Source: VXYK01 sp965221585 | GTDB lineage: Bacteria; Actinomycetota; Acidimicrobiia; Acidimicrobiales; Aldehydirespiratoraceae | Reading direction: 5' to 3' | Length of the DNA: 64,000 nt | NCBI GenBank assembly: GCA_965221585.1 | Contig: OZ244898.1 | Location: 1,364,001-1,428,000, forward strand | Shown here: positions 24,880 to 33,329 of the stretch, piece by piece | Numbering within the stretch: position 1 is the stretch's first letter | Layout of the letters: each line of letters begins with the position of its first letter | Notes under the pieces: model-generated | Seen by the model: the letters and a program-made list of their open reading frames with translations, nothing else | Databases searched by the model: none | Told to the model about the DNA's origin: nothing | Position numbers and translations under genes: made by a program

Positions 24880-26499
24880 TTAACCGAGATCGCGATCTTG
24901 GCGGCGCTTCTCCGCCCGTTGTTCCGCAGAGAGGCGTCCCAAGGCTGCATCGGCTGAATGATCGACGAAGCGCATGGCCTCGGCCAGTGCATGGTGCCCC
25001 GCCTTCTCAGCGATCTGAGTGTGCATCCGCTGACAGATTCGACGGTACGCCTCGTGCCCCTGTGGTGTGGTGCGCAACTCGAGCATGTGCATGGCCTCGC
25101 GAGCGTTGAACTGCATCGAGTAACGAATCCTGTAGGCCAATGACACCGCGTAGCAGGCACTGTCTCGATGATCCGGTGCGAGTGCGTTGTAGAGCGATTC
25201 AGAACGGGCCATTGCCGAGCGGTACGCCTCGCTGACACCGGCCGCATCAACGGCGTCCGGAACCACATATCCATGACGTGGCGACAACGGCTGCCAGTCG
25301 ATAGTGAGCATCCGATGGCGTTGCAGATCCCTGAAAGCGCCGTAGTCCGACAGGATGTCGAAGCGGTATCCGGTCCGTTCGAACGCTCTACCGGGACGAT
25401 GGCGGCGATTGCTGCGATGCCCGACGTAGACCTTGATGACGTCGAGCCGCTCTTCTACCGGCATCTGCTGGACCCGGGCCTCGAGCATCCGCTCAGAGAG
25501 GGAGGTGTAGGGATACAGGCACGCGGTCACAACCTTCAATTCACCCTCGGGATCGAAGTCGACGAGTTCCACGACATCGTCGTCGACCACTCCCCCGGTT
25601 TCGTAGCCGAATATTCGATCGCTGATCGCCTCCATGGAGTCGCGGGTGTCGGTGAGGTAGTTCGTCGCACGCACCCCGCGGTCAGGCAGATCGACTCGCT
25701 TGAGGAACGAGGGGATCACCTTGCGCAGTTCGGTCAGCATCAGTTCCGCATAGGCACGGGACTCCGGCAACGGATGGCTCCTCATTCGCAACAGCAGTGC
25801 CTCATAGGCCTGCCCGGTGCCATAAATCCCGACATTGGACAGCGAAGCCGCCGGGAGCATGCCGCGGATCGCGTCGAGCGCACGGGCCTGAATGGCGATC
25901 CGGTAGGCGAAATCGCTGTCACCGTCCTGCTTTGGGACCACTTCGCGAAAAAAGGTCTGCATCTGCGGGATCAGCTGCGAGTAGCTGTCGAAGATCCGGT
26001 CCATGTCTGCGACATAGCGAGTGCCGAGCGGAGAACTCATGATCTGGGGATCGCGGTAGTAGCGGTAACGCCCTCCCAATCGTTGGTCATAGGCGATGTA
26101 GCGGGTGCTCTGCTCGAGGTAGGCCATCAGTCGGCCCCACTCGAGAATCTTGGTCAAGATGTTGGAAGCCTGCTCGCAAGCCAGATGCACTCCGCCGAGC
26201 TGGGCGACGCTGTCGTCGCCGTACTCGAAGAAGACACGGTCATAAAGTTCTTCGGCGCGGCGTAGCCCCACAGTTGCGTCGATCGTCTGGTCGCCCTCGA
26301 TATCGAGGTCTCCTACGAACTCCTGCAGGAACAGCCGGCGCAGGCTCAGTGATGAACGCGAATACCTCGCAAAGAGCGCTCCCTTCACGACTTCGGGAAG
26401 GTTGACCAGCGCGAACACCGGCTGGTCGAGATTCGTGAAATAGCGGCGGAGAATGTCGGCCTCGTCGGCGGTGAAATCCTCGGCGATGTAGACCGTCAT
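24880..26499 (-). CDS. Tandem-domain ThyX-like protein (FAD-dependent thymidylate synthase family)
   Basis: The protein has 539 aa, about twice a normal ThyX, with two ThyX-like halves. The first half has FARYSRSSLSLRRLF, HLACEQASN and YLEQSTRYIAYDQR. The second has VYVGHRSNRRHRPGRAFERTGY, DLQRHRMLTIDWQPLSPRHGY and FNAREAMHMLELRT, the last matching the ThyX C-terminal block. The RHR-x7-S signature is altered: RHR and the Ser are 9 residues apart in half two, and half one lacks RHR. Catalytic dUMP methylation is therefore uncertain. ATG at 26499 begins the recognisable fold; the frame runs open further upstream. Confidence 0.75.
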   Translation of the reverse strand: MTVYIAEDFTADEADILRRYFTNLDQPVFALVNLPEVVKGALFARYSRSSLSLRRLFLQEFVGDLDIEGDQTIDATVGLRRAEELYDRVFFEYGDDSVAQLGGVHLACEQASNILTKILEWGRLMAYLEQSTRYIAYDQRLGGRYRYYRDPQIMSSPLGTRYVADMDRIFDSYSQLIPQMQTFFREVVPKQDGDSDFAYRIAIQARALDAIRGMLPAASLSNVGIYGTGQAYEALLLRMRSHPLPESRAYAELMLTELRKVIPSFLKRVDLPDRGVRATNYLTDTRDSMEAISDRIFGYETGGVVDDDVVELVDFDPEGELKVVTACLYPYTSLSERMLEARVQQMPVEERLDVIKVYVGHRSNRRHRPGRAFERTGYRFDILSDYGAFRDLQRHRMLTIDWQPLSPRHGYVVPDAVDAAGVSEAYRSAMARSESLYNALAPDHRDSACYAVSLAYRIRYSMQFNAREAMHMLELRTTPQGHEAYRRICQRMHTQIAEKAGHHALAEAMRFVDHSADAALGRLSAEQRAEKRRQDRDLG

Positions 26500-26510
26500 T
26501 CGTGCGGAGC

Positions 26511-27686
26511 TTATTCGCTTGGCTTGAATGAGCCGCGGATGGCGGGCAGCGCCTCGGGGTCGCCCAGACAGTCGACGATGGTCATCGCCATGTTCATTGC
26601 GCCATCGATGATCGCCTGGTCCGCTGCTTCGGAACGGGCATGGACTGCGAACTCCGGCGTGTGGATCGCGACGCCGCGCGGAGCCACTTTGATCATTGGA
26701 TGGATCGAGGGAACAGCCTGGCTGACGTTGCCCATGTCGGTGCTGCCGACGACGACCCTCTTCTCGTCCTGAGGATTGACGACCCGGCCGTTGGCCGCGG
26801 AATTGTTGACGTAGAGGTCCAGCAGCGGACGGCTGTCGACCATGTTGTAGAAGGGCGGGTCCTTCCAGACGCTGTGCATCTCGCAGCCCGCCGCAGTTGC
26901 CCCGGCTTCGAGGCAGGCGCTGAAACGCTCCTTGAGACGCTCGAGGCTGTCGACATTGCCGGAGCGGACGTACCACTGAGTCGCGGCAACGGACGGGACG
27001 ATGTTGGGTTTGGTGCCGGCGTCGGTGAATATGCCGTGGATTCGCTCGTTGGGGAGGATGTGCTGGCGGAGCGCCGCAACCGCGTTGTAGCCGAGCACGG
27101 CCGCATCGAGCGCGTTGCGTCCCAGATGGGGAGCTGCGGCCGCGTGGGACGCCTGCCCTTCATAGGTGACATCGACGGTGTGAACCGCGATCACCTCCAT
27201 CTTCTCGATGTCGTGGTCCGCCGGGTGGACCATCATGGCCGCGTCAACGTCGTCGAACGCGCCTCTGCGGATCATGAACTCCTTGCCTCCGCCGCCCTCC
27301 TCGGCAGGCGTGCCCAGAATGGCGACGCGTCCGCCCAGCACTTCAGCCACAGTGGCGGCGGCGAGTCCGGCTCCGAGCCCCGCAGCGGCGATCACGTTGT
27401 GGCCGCAGGCGTGGCCGATCCCGGGGAGAGCGTCGTACTCGCAGCACACCGCAATGGTCGGGCCCGACGTTCCAACCCGGGCGTCGAAGGCCGTCGGCAT
27501 GTCGTATGCCCCGCGGTCGACGGAGAGTCCCTCTTCCTCGATGGCGTCGGTCAGGATCTCGTGGGCATGATGCTCCTCGAAACAGAGCTCGGGATTCGCG
27601 TGCAACGAGTGCGAGATCTCCAGCAGCTTCGGAGTCAGGCGTTCGACCTCGGCTCGGACCGACCGTTTCGCCTCGATGACATCCAT
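26511..27686 (-). CDS. M20-family amidohydrolase (PM20D2/AbgB-like)
   Basis: This is a metal-dependent amidohydrolase of 391 aa. Metal-binding blocks are CEYDALPGIGHACGHN (Cys and His ligands) and GTPAEEGGGGKEFM, with a dimerisation domain around TYEGQASHAAAAPHLGRNALDA. The overall pattern resembles the M20D subgroup acting on N-acyl or aminobenzoyl-glutamate type substrates; the substrate is inference. ATG at 27686 lies 6 nt after TAGAAT (complement of 27693-27698). The ThyX-like gene follows 11 nt after its stop. Confidence 0.85.
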   Translation of the reverse strand: MDVIEAKRSVRAEVERLTPKLLEISHSLHANPELCFEEHHAHEILTDAIEEEGLSVDRGAYDMPTAFDARVGTSGPTIAVCCEYDALPGIGHACGHNVIAAAGLGAGLAAATVAEVLGGRVAILGTPAEEGGGGKEFMIRRGAFDDVDAAMMVHPADHDIEKMEVIAVHTVDVTYEGQASHAAAAPHLGRNALDAAVLGYNAVAALRQHILPNERIHGIFTDAGTKPNIVPSVAATQWYVRSGNVDSLERLKERFSACLEAGATAAGCEMHSVWKDPPFYNMVDSRPLLDLYVNNSAANGRVVNPQDEKRVVVGSTDMGNVSQAVPSIHPMIKVAPRGVAIHTPEFAVHARSEAADQAIIDGAMNMAMTIVDCLGDPEALPAIRGSFKPSE

Positions 27687-27725
27687 CCGGCGATTCTAGA
27701 GCCGCGTCATCGACCCTGGCGTGTT

Positions 27726-27749
27726 CCGGCCGCGGAAATCCGCGACCGG
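27726..27749 (-). terminator. Strong hairpin without T-run at end of tat operon
   Basis: Ten-base arms (CCGGCCGCGG and CCGCGACCGG, one mismatch) flank a 4-nt AT loop, 6 nt downstream of the minus-strand gene ending at 27756. No U-tract follows, as is common for actinobacterial terminators. It separates the tat operon from the M20 promoter at 27693-27698. Confidence 0.5.
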
Positions 27750-27755
27750 CGCGGC

Positions 27756-28367
27756 TCAGATCCAGACGTCCAGCGCTTCGGGTTCGACCCTGATGCTCAA
27801 CGTCCGGGCATCGCCGACACTGATTCCGTCGGTGGTCACAGGGGTCGATCGGGTGAGTTCCAACTGGGCCGCGCGGCAGCGGCGGATCTTGATCTGCGGG
27901 TGGGGCACATGTGTTCCTGACCGCAGTCTGGAGCGTGCCTTCAAGCGCTCGGAGAGACTCGGGTCCGCCTCGATGAGGTCGATCCGGCCGTCTCCGGGGT
28001 GAGCTCTGGGAGCAACGTTGTAGTCGCCCAGGAATGCGGCGTTCGCGGCGATCAGGATCGGGCCCCGCCACCAGGAGCGACGTGCCACCAGATGGGAGAC
28101 GAACCACACCAGGCGTCCGTCGACGAGGGCCATCCCCAGGTCGATCTGCAGCTGGGTCCCCTCACCCGCCCGCAGCGAAGCCTCGTTTTCAGCAACGCCC
28201 AGCGTCCGTGCCAGATCACCACCGAGCAGGCATAACGGTGGAATCGGCCGGCGTGCTCGACGCGCGTCACCGATCGCCTCGTTGGCCTCGGCGTCGCTGT
28301 TGACGAAGATCGCATCGTCGGGAACAGGTCCGGGTCTCCCCCAGTCCGTCCCCTTGCGAATACTCAC
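27756..28367 (-). CDS. Diacylglycerol/sphingosine kinase C-terminal-like domain protein
   Basis: The protein has 203 aa. The part from IAANAAFLGDYNVAPRAHPGDGRIDLIE through the β-rich end (VTTDGISVGDARTLSIRVEPEALDVWI) resembles the C-terminal lipid-binding domain of YegS/DagK-type kinases. The N-terminal kinase domain with its GGDGT nucleotide motif is absent, so it is either a stand-alone regulatory fragment or a degenerate kinase. GTG overlaps the tatC stop, so it is the last gene of the tat operon. Confidence 0.6.
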   Translation of the reverse strand: MSIRKGTDWGRPGPVPDDAIFVNSDAEANEAIGDARRARRPIPPLCLLGGDLARTLGVAENEASLRAGEGTQLQIDLGMALVDGRLVWFVSHLVARRSWWRGPILIAANAAFLGDYNVAPRAHPGDGRIDLIEADPSLSERLKARSRLRSGTHVPHPQIKIRRCRAAQLELTRSTPVTTDGISVGDARTLSIRVEPEALDVWI

Positions 28368-29146
28368 TGCGTTCGGGCCTTCTTTGCGGCTCTCCGATTC
28401 CGTATCCGGCCGAACAGGATGGCGATCTCGTAGAAGAGGTACATCGGCACGGACAACACGCCGAGGGTGAACGGGTCCCCGCTGGGAGTGATGATCGCCA
28501 CGAGTGCGACGATTCCGACGACTGCATAGCGCCGACCGCTGCGGAGGGTCTGGTTGTCCACGATGTCGAGCACCTGCAGGAAAATCAGGATGATTGGGAA
28601 CTCGAACCCGATACCGAAGGCAAGGATCATCTTGATGACGAATCCGAGGTACTCATTGGGTGCGTACCATTCGACGAGGTCCTCACCGCCGAGCTGGGAG
28701 AGGAACTCCAGTGCCCGCGGGATGGTCCAGTAGGCGAGGCCTGCACCCGCGAAGAAGAGGGCGACGCCGCTGACCATGAAGGCGATGGCGAATCGCTTCT
28801 CGTGTGAGAACAGTCCTGGGGCCACGAAACGCCAGGCCTGCCACAGCAGCACGGGGATCGCGGCGATCAGTCCACCGTATCCGGCGACCGAGATACGCAC
28901 GCTGAAGGGTTCGAAGGGATTGCGCGCGTAGAGCTGGCATCCCGAGCCGAACACTTCGGTTGCGCTGCGGTCGGCCTCAGGCAGCGAGCGACAGTACGGT
29001 TCCAATAGGAAGTCCAGGATCCACGGATAGGCGATCCAGCAGGCGACGGCACCGACGGCGATCGCGATCAGCGAGATGACGATCCGGCGACGGAGCTCCG
29101 TGAGGTGCTCCATGAGCGTCATCGGTGTTTCTTCCTTTTTGCTCAT
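28364..29146 (-). CDS. tatC: Sec-independent protein translocase TatC
   Basis: This is the twin-arginine signal-peptide receptor of the Tat pathway in the cytoplasmic membrane, 260 aa. The N-terminal MTLMEHLTELRRRIVIS is the TatC signature, with the functional Glu and Arg. Six hydrophobic segments follow. Other conserved blocks are ARNPFEPFSVR, APGLFSHEKRF, FGIGFEFPIILIFL and ITPSGDPFTL. Its ATG overlaps the tatA stop (ATGA). Confidence 0.96.
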   Translation of the reverse strand: MSKKEETPMTLMEHLTELRRRIVISLIAIAVGAVACWIAYPWILDFLLEPYCRSLPEADRSATEVFGSGCQLYARNPFEPFSVRISVAGYGGLIAAIPVLLWQAWRFVAPGLFSHEKRFAIAFMVSGVALFFAGAGLAYWTIPRALEFLSQLGGEDLVEWYAPNEYLGFVIKMILAFGIGFEFPIILIFLQVLDIVDNQTLRSGRRYAVVGIVALVAIITPSGDPFTLGVLSVPMYLFYEIAILFGRIRNRRAAKKARTQ

Positions 29147-29517
29147 GTACTGGAGGGTTGAGCGTTGGTGTCGTCGTTGATGGCTTCAGTTTCGTGAGTT
29201 GCTGTTTCGTCGGCATCGTTGGAGTCCCCTGTCGCGGGGTTGCCGGTCGCTGCTGTGTCGCTTGTCGCGGTCTTATCGCTGGTTGCGGTGCCAGATTCGG
29301 AAGCGACCACCTGAGCGCCCTTGGCTCGGGCCTCGGCTTCGACGATCGGGTCCTGCATCGCCTCGCGCATCTCTTTTTGGAACCCGCCGGAGATTCGCTT
29401 CAACTCAGTGAGAGCCCGGGCGACCTGACGAGCGGCGTGTGGAAGCTTCTTTGGTCCGAGCACCACCAGCGCCACCAGCAGGATGACGACCACTTCCATA
29501 CCGCCCAGATTTCCCAT
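29143..29517 (-). CDS. tatA: Twin-arginine translocase TatA/TatB-type subunit
   Basis: This is the pore-forming or adaptor subunit of the Tat system, 124 aa. There is one N-terminal membrane helix (GMEVVVILLVALVVLGPKKLP) with the FGPK-like LGPKKLP hinge, an amphipathic helix (AARQVARALTELKRISGGF), and a long Ala/Thr/Asp-rich disordered tail with repeated TATSD/AATGNPATGD units. The Glu at position 8 and the long tail are somewhat TatB-like, so it may serve either role. It is coupled to tatC by overlap. Confidence 0.88.
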   Translation of the reverse strand: MGNLGGMEVVVILLVALVVLGPKKLPHAARQVARALTELKRISGGFQKEMREAMQDPIVEAEARAKGAQVVASESGTATSDKTATSDTAATGNPATGDSNDADETATHETEAINDDTNAQPSST

Positions 29518-29526
29518 GCGCAGAGC

Positions 29527-29775
29527 CTACCGAGCGTCGTATCCGCGGCGCGAACGGATCCGACGGATCATCGGGTCATCCTCGAGGGAGTGCAGGCGTG
29601 CAGCCAATGCCCCGATGTGATGTTGAAGATCGTCGTTGGCTGCACCGGCCGCGCGGGCGCGACGCATCGAATGGCGCAATAGACCCATCTCTGTGGAGAC
29701 CCGTTTCAATGAGACTGCCAGCACCACCACAGAGATGACCGGTGCCGCGGCCACCAGCATCAAGCTCCAACTCAT
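29527..29775 (-). CDS. Small single-pass membrane protein, first gene of tat operon
   Basis: The protein has 82 aa: one N-terminal hydrophobic segment (MLVAAAPVISVVVLAVSL), then a basic, probably helical cytoplasmic part (LLRHSMRRARAAG, LHSLEDDPMIRRIRSRRGYD). No family is recognised. ATG at 29775 follows TACGCT (complement of 29782-29787) by 6 nt, so this looks like the leaderless head of the operon. tatA starts 9 nt after its stop, suggesting a link to Tat or membrane biology. Confidence 0.65.
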   Translation of the reverse strand: MSWSLMLVAAAPVISVVVLAVSLKRVSTEMGLLRHSMRRARAAGAANDDLQHHIGALAARLHSLEDDPMIRRIRSRRGYDAR

Positions 29776-29838
29776 TCAGCGAGCGTATCGCGGTCGCTTT
29801 CGTCGTATCTCAGTGGCCGCGCGCGCATACTGGCAGAC

Positions 29839-30546
29839 GTGAAGACGCGCTATGCGCCCCTGAAAACGCCTGCGATCCTCTTCGCTCATCGGGGCGCGAG
29901 GACCCTTGAAAGGGAGAACACGATCGCTGCGTTCAGCCGCGCGGCACAGCTCGGCGCTACCGGACTCGAGAGCGACGCATGGCTGAGCCGCGACGGCCAA
30001 GTCGTCCTGGACCATGACGGCTACCACCGAAGATTCCCCCGAAAGTGGATCAAAGACACAGACAGATCCGACCTGGCCGAACACATCCCCACCCTGGCCG
30101 AGTTGTACAACTCGGTAGGCAGCGACCTTCCGGTAAGTCTTGATCTGAAAGATCCTGCAGCCTTCGCCCCAGCTGTTTCCACAGCCAGGGAGTTGGGCGC
30201 GCAGCAGCGGTTGTGGATCTGCCACTCCGACCTGGAACTGTTGGCGCAGTGGCGCCGCGCCGACCCTGAAGTGCGTCTCGTAAACTCGACCGCCACCAAA
30301 CGGTTGCCGCACGGCCCCGAGCGCCGGGCCGCCGAGCTCAGCTCTGCGGGCGTAGACGCGATCAACCTGCGCCAGGGCGAATGGACGGCCGGACTGGTCG
30401 CGCTCTTCCATCGGTTCGAGATACTCGCCTTCGGGTGGGACGCGCAGTACGAGCGTCAGCTGGCCTCGCTCATCGACATGGGAATCGACGCGGTCTACAG
30501 CGACGATGTCGAGCGGATGGTGGCGGTGGCGGCAACTTTCGCCTGA
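29839..30546 (+). CDS. Glycerophosphodiester phosphodiesterase-family protein
   Basis: This is a TIM-barrel GDPD of 235 aa. The metal and catalytic residues are visible in FAHRGARTLERENTIAAF and GLESDAWLSRDGQVVLDHDGY, and the C-terminal strands AFGWDAQY and GIDAVYSDDVERM fit. It hydrolyses glycerophosphodiesters to glycerol-3-phosphate and an alcohol. No signal peptide is present, so it is cytoplasmic. GTG at 29839 is preceded 7 nt upstream by CATACT, an imperfect -10. Confidence 0.88.
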   Translation: MKTRYAPLKTPAILFAHRGARTLERENTIAAFSRAAQLGATGLESDAWLSRDGQVVLDHDGYHRRFPRKWIKDTDRSDLAEHIPTLAELYNSVGSDLPVSLDLKDPAAFAPAVSTARELGAQQRLWICHSDLELLAQWRRADPEVRLVNSTATKRLPHGPERRAAELSSAGVDAINLRQGEWTAGLVALFHRFEILAFGWDAQYERQLASLIDMGIDAVYSDDVERMVAVAATFA

Positions 30547-30583
30547 TCAGCTGCGCGCCCGCTCACATGAAACCCCTGCGTCC

Positions 30584-31303
30584 TCACAAGAAGCCAACGG
30601 CTCCGAGAGGCCAGAGCTTGAAGAAGGCCCGGCCGACGATCGAATCGACATCGATAGGACCGAAGGTACGAGAGTCGGTGCTGCCCTCGCGATTGTCGCC
30701 CATCACGAACACGGTCCCCTCCGGCACGAGACAATGGTCCACCGCGGGTGGATTGTTGGCGCAGTCCATCAGCCGCCCGTTGATGAACGTTCGGTTGCTG
30801 CCCACGTACGGCTCGGAATAGGGTACGCCTTCGATCAGGACCTGTCCGTTGGAGAATGAGATGGTCTCCCCGGGCAGGGCGATTACCCGCTTTATGAAAT
30901 CGTTGATCTGTCCCGGCGCGTTGTCCGGCTTGGAGAAGACGATCACGTCCCCACGCTCGATGTCGCCGAAGCGGTAACTGAGTTTGTTGACCAGCACCCG
31001 ATCATCCTCGTGGAGGGTGTCCTCCATGGAACTCGACGGAATGTAGTAGGCCTGTACCAAGAACATCCGTATCAACAACGCCATAGCCAGCGCGCAGACC
31101 GCTACAAGCACCCATTCGACCAGGGTCCGCAATAGCTCCTGTGCGGCCTGGGACTGGCCCGGCTGTTCGTCTGAGCCGTGCTGTCCGTCGAGTTCGGCCG
31201 GGTCCAGCGCCGCGGAGTCGAGGGCCGACCGAGTCAGGGGAGGTTCGGCTCCAGCGTCTGTGAGTCCATCTGCTGAAGTGGGCCGAACCCCGGAGTCACT
31301 CAC
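30584..31303 (-). CDS. lepB: Signal peptidase I
   Basis: This membrane-bound Ser/Lys protease cleaves Sec signal peptides. It is 239 aa: a ~60-residue acidic cytoplasmic N-terminus, one membrane helix (WVLVAVCALAMALLIRMFLV), catalytic serine in YYIPSSSMEDTL, catalytic lysine in FIKRVIALPGE, and the family box VFVMGDNREGSTDSRTFGPI. All catalytic elements are intact. GTG at 31303 has TAGGTT only 4 nt upstream, so the start signal is less clear than elsewhere. It is convergent with the GDPD gene. Confidence 0.95.
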   Translation of the reverse strand: MSDSGVRPTSADGLTDAGAEPPLTRSALDSAALDPAELDGQHGSDEQPGQSQAAQELLRTLVEWVLVAVCALAMALLIRMFLVQAYYIPSSSMEDTLHEDDRVLVNKLSYRFGDIERGDVIVFSKPDNAPGQINDFIKRVIALPGETISFSNGQVLIEGVPYSEPYVGSNRTFINGRLMDCANNPPAVDHCLVPEGTVFVMGDNREGSTDSRTFGPIDVDSIVGRAFFKLWPLGAVGFL

Positions 31304-31340
31304 AACCTACGACGATACCGCCGCGCTGGGGCTGTTGTTC

Positions 31341-31372
31341 CCCGCTCTTGTTCACTGCGTTCACGGGCCGCT
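31341..31372 (-). repeat. Dispersed short repeat, second copy
   Basis: On the minus strand it matches 15543-15574 at 29 of 32 bases. It lies in the 155-nt gap between pafC and lepB. A short open frame here (31361-31579) ends with the same Pro-Ser-Gly-Pro-stop as the oxidoreductase at the other copy, but it is not otherwise gene-like. Confidence 0.6.
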
Positions 31373-31458
31373 CGGGCCACGGCCTCGTTCGACGTGACTC
31401 TGTGCGCGATCAATTTGCTCGGCCTCCAAGGCGTGGGACCACCATGAGGCGGCAGTTG

Positions 31459-32421
31459 TCAGCGGTAGCGCTCCAAGACACGATTGGCGGCCTTTGAGAC
31501 GAGATCGGGCGACAACGGCGCGTCGATCGCGACGATCTCCGCGGAAGGTCCGAGTCGCAGCATCAAGCGTTCCAGCCAACCGACAGCAGACACAGCCATG
31601 CTGACGGTCACCAATCCTGCGTCGTCCGTTGCCACCGACTCCGTCGGGTACTGCTCGACGACCCAGGCACTGTCAGGTTGCAGACGCAGCACCACCCTCG
31701 GATCGTCGCGGCCAGGGGTGAAGATCCCCGAAGCATCTGTCGGTTGATGCTCCACATCGGTGCCAGTGAGCCGGACTGAACGTATCCGGTCGACCCGGAA
31801 CACCCGTTGCGCCCCTGCCCGATGGCACCAGGCATCGAGATACCAGTTGCCGTTGTCGCTGAACACTCTCGATGGTTCGACGATGCGTTGGGTGAGTTCG
31901 TCGCGTCCGTATGCGTAGTACTCGATGTCGACCTGCTCCTGCCGGCTGACGGCCGACCTCAAAGGCACCAGCGTCTCCCTGCCGGCATCACCGAGTCGCA
32001 CCTCCACGGCTTGATCGGCCGCTTCGCCCAGCGCCATGGAGAGCTTGGTGAGCGCGCGGAGAAGCGGACCGGCCTCCTCGTTGTCGGCTTCCGGGCTGAA
32101 TTGATCGCTGAGCAGCGAGTGTCCGGCAGTGAGCAGTCGCGCGCCCTCGCTGGGGGTGAGACGGAGTGGACGCGAGAACCAGTCCGCGTAGCTGATCTGC
32201 ACCTCATCGTCGGAAATGTCCACCTCGATCATCGAGTCCGGGGTGAAGGGGTGCACACCGACGAAGAACACGACTCCGGTGAGGTCTTCAACGAGTTGGG
32301 ACCTCGGATAGTCGAAGCGGGCGACTATCTCGTCGAGAGGGGCACCCTGTTGCTGGACGACCCATGGGATCACCGCCAGGAGCCGCGTCATCCGTTCAGA
32401 GGCGGTCAGCTTGGGGTTCAT
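31459..32421 (-). CDS. pafC: WYL-domain transcriptional regulator PafC
   Basis: PafC is the partner of PafB. In mycobacteria PafBC activates the RecA-independent DNA-damage regulon. It is 320 aa: an N-terminal helix-turn-helix part (LTASERMTRLLAVIPWVVQQ, LDEIVARFDY), a WYL domain (VDIEYYAYGRDELTQRIVEPSRV, NWYLDAWCHRAGAQRVFRVDRI) and a C-terminal extension (GWLERLMLRLGPSAEIV). ATG overlaps the pafB stop (ATGA), indicating matched synthesis. It is the last gene of the Pup-proteasome cluster. Confidence 0.92.
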   Translation of the reverse strand: MNPKLTASERMTRLLAVIPWVVQQQGAPLDEIVARFDYPRSQLVEDLTGVVFFVGVHPFTPDSMIEVDISDDEVQISYADWFSRPLRLTPSEGARLLTAGHSLLSDQFSPEADNEEAGPLLRALTKLSMALGEAADQAVEVRLGDAGRETLVPLRSAVSRQEQVDIEYYAYGRDELTQRIVEPSRVFSDNGNWYLDAWCHRAGAQRVFRVDRIRSVRLTGTDVEHQPTDASGIFTPGRDDPRVVLRLQPDSAWVVEQYPTESVATDDAGLVTVSMAVSAVGWLERLMLRLGPSAEIVAIDAPLSPDLVSKAANRVLERYR

Positions 32422-33311
32422 GTGAGCGCCTCGAGCCAGCGGACGATGTCGTCGCGGGCCTCTTCAGGTTCCAACACCTCGGCGTGATCGAGGAAGGTGA
32501 GGATGAACGATCTGAAGCCCTCGCGATTGCGCACCTCGAAGGTGGCGACTCCCGATTCGTCGGAGGGTTCGGAGTCTTCGCCGATCAGATGGTGAAGGTA
32601 GGCGGCTTGATCCTCATCCACGGCGACCCGCACAGTGACGGGAGTTTCGTCACCGAGTTCCCAACTCCTCAGCTTGGTTGGGTCGGTCGGCGTACCGAGT
32701 GGTCGTGTGGCGTCGTCGAGCAGTTCGATCGCTCCGGCGATCCGGTCGGTCCGGTAGAGGCGCTGGTCGTCGCGGAGTCGGTCCCAGCCCGCCAGGTACC
32801 AGTGTCCCCGGGAGAACGACAGGCGCCATGGTTCGACCTCACGCGCAACGCCGCCGTAGCTGAAACCAACTGCTCGACGTTCAGCCGCCGCAGCGATCAG
32901 AGTCGCCAGGTTGTCGTCGAATGGCACATGGCCGACCTCGGCCGCTTCGACGCCGCCTGAAGCACCACCGAGTTTGCGCAGCCCCGTCTCGCCGCCGTCG
33001 AGCCGGACGATGCTGGTTGCGAGGTGCAGTGCTGCCAACTCGTCGGGCTCGAGCCGCAGGTCCCGCCCGGCGTATTCGGAGCGGAGGATTCGGTAACCGT
33101 CGATTGGAGGGTCGGATCCCGGAACGCTCTCGACCCGCAACGGAATGCCCATGTTGCGAAGGTCTTCCTTGTCACGCTCGAAGGTCCGTCGAAACGAGGC
33201 CTTGGCTTCCGGGTAACCACCGATCCGTCGGCGCAGTTCCTCCGCGGAGAGGACCCGGTCGGCGTCGAGAAGCGCTGCGGTCAGATTCAGGAGGCGTTCG
33301 AGTTTGTCCAT
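32418..33311 (-). CDS. pafB: WYL-domain transcriptional regulator PafB
   Basis: The protein has 297 aa. A winged helix-turn-helix start (MDKLERLLNLTAALLDADRVLSAEELRRRI) is followed by a WYL domain with AVGFSYGGVAREVEPWRLSFSRGHWYLAGWDR and LYRTDRI, and a C-terminal α/β extension (FRSFILTFLDHAEVLEPEEAR). It is adjacent to pafA and coupled to pafC as in mycobacteria, where the two proteins act together on DNA-repair promoters. Confidence 0.92.
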   Translation of the reverse strand: MDKLERLLNLTAALLDADRVLSAEELRRRIGGYPEAKASFRRTFERDKEDLRNMGIPLRVESVPGSDPPIDGYRILRSEYAGRDLRLEPDELAALHLATSIVRLDGGETGLRKLGGASGGVEAAEVGHVPFDDNLATLIAAAAERRAVGFSYGGVAREVEPWRLSFSRGHWYLAGWDRLRDDQRLYRTDRIAGAIELLDDATRPLGTPTDPTKLRSWELGDETPVTVRVAVDEDQAAYLHHLIGEDSEPSDESGVATFEVRNREGFRSFILTFLDHAEVLEPEEARDDIVRWLEALT

Positions 33312-33329
33312 TGCGCTGGGTTTCCGGTT

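Noticed and set aside
26640..27920. 426-codon plus-strand open frame
   Set aside because: It is antisense to the M20 amidohydrolase, whose metal motifs are intact; the composition is that of a shadow.
31361..31579. 72-codon minus-strand frame overlapping the pafC end and the dispersed repeat
   Set aside because: It overlaps the pafC 3' end in another frame, and its ending is just the repeat sequence.
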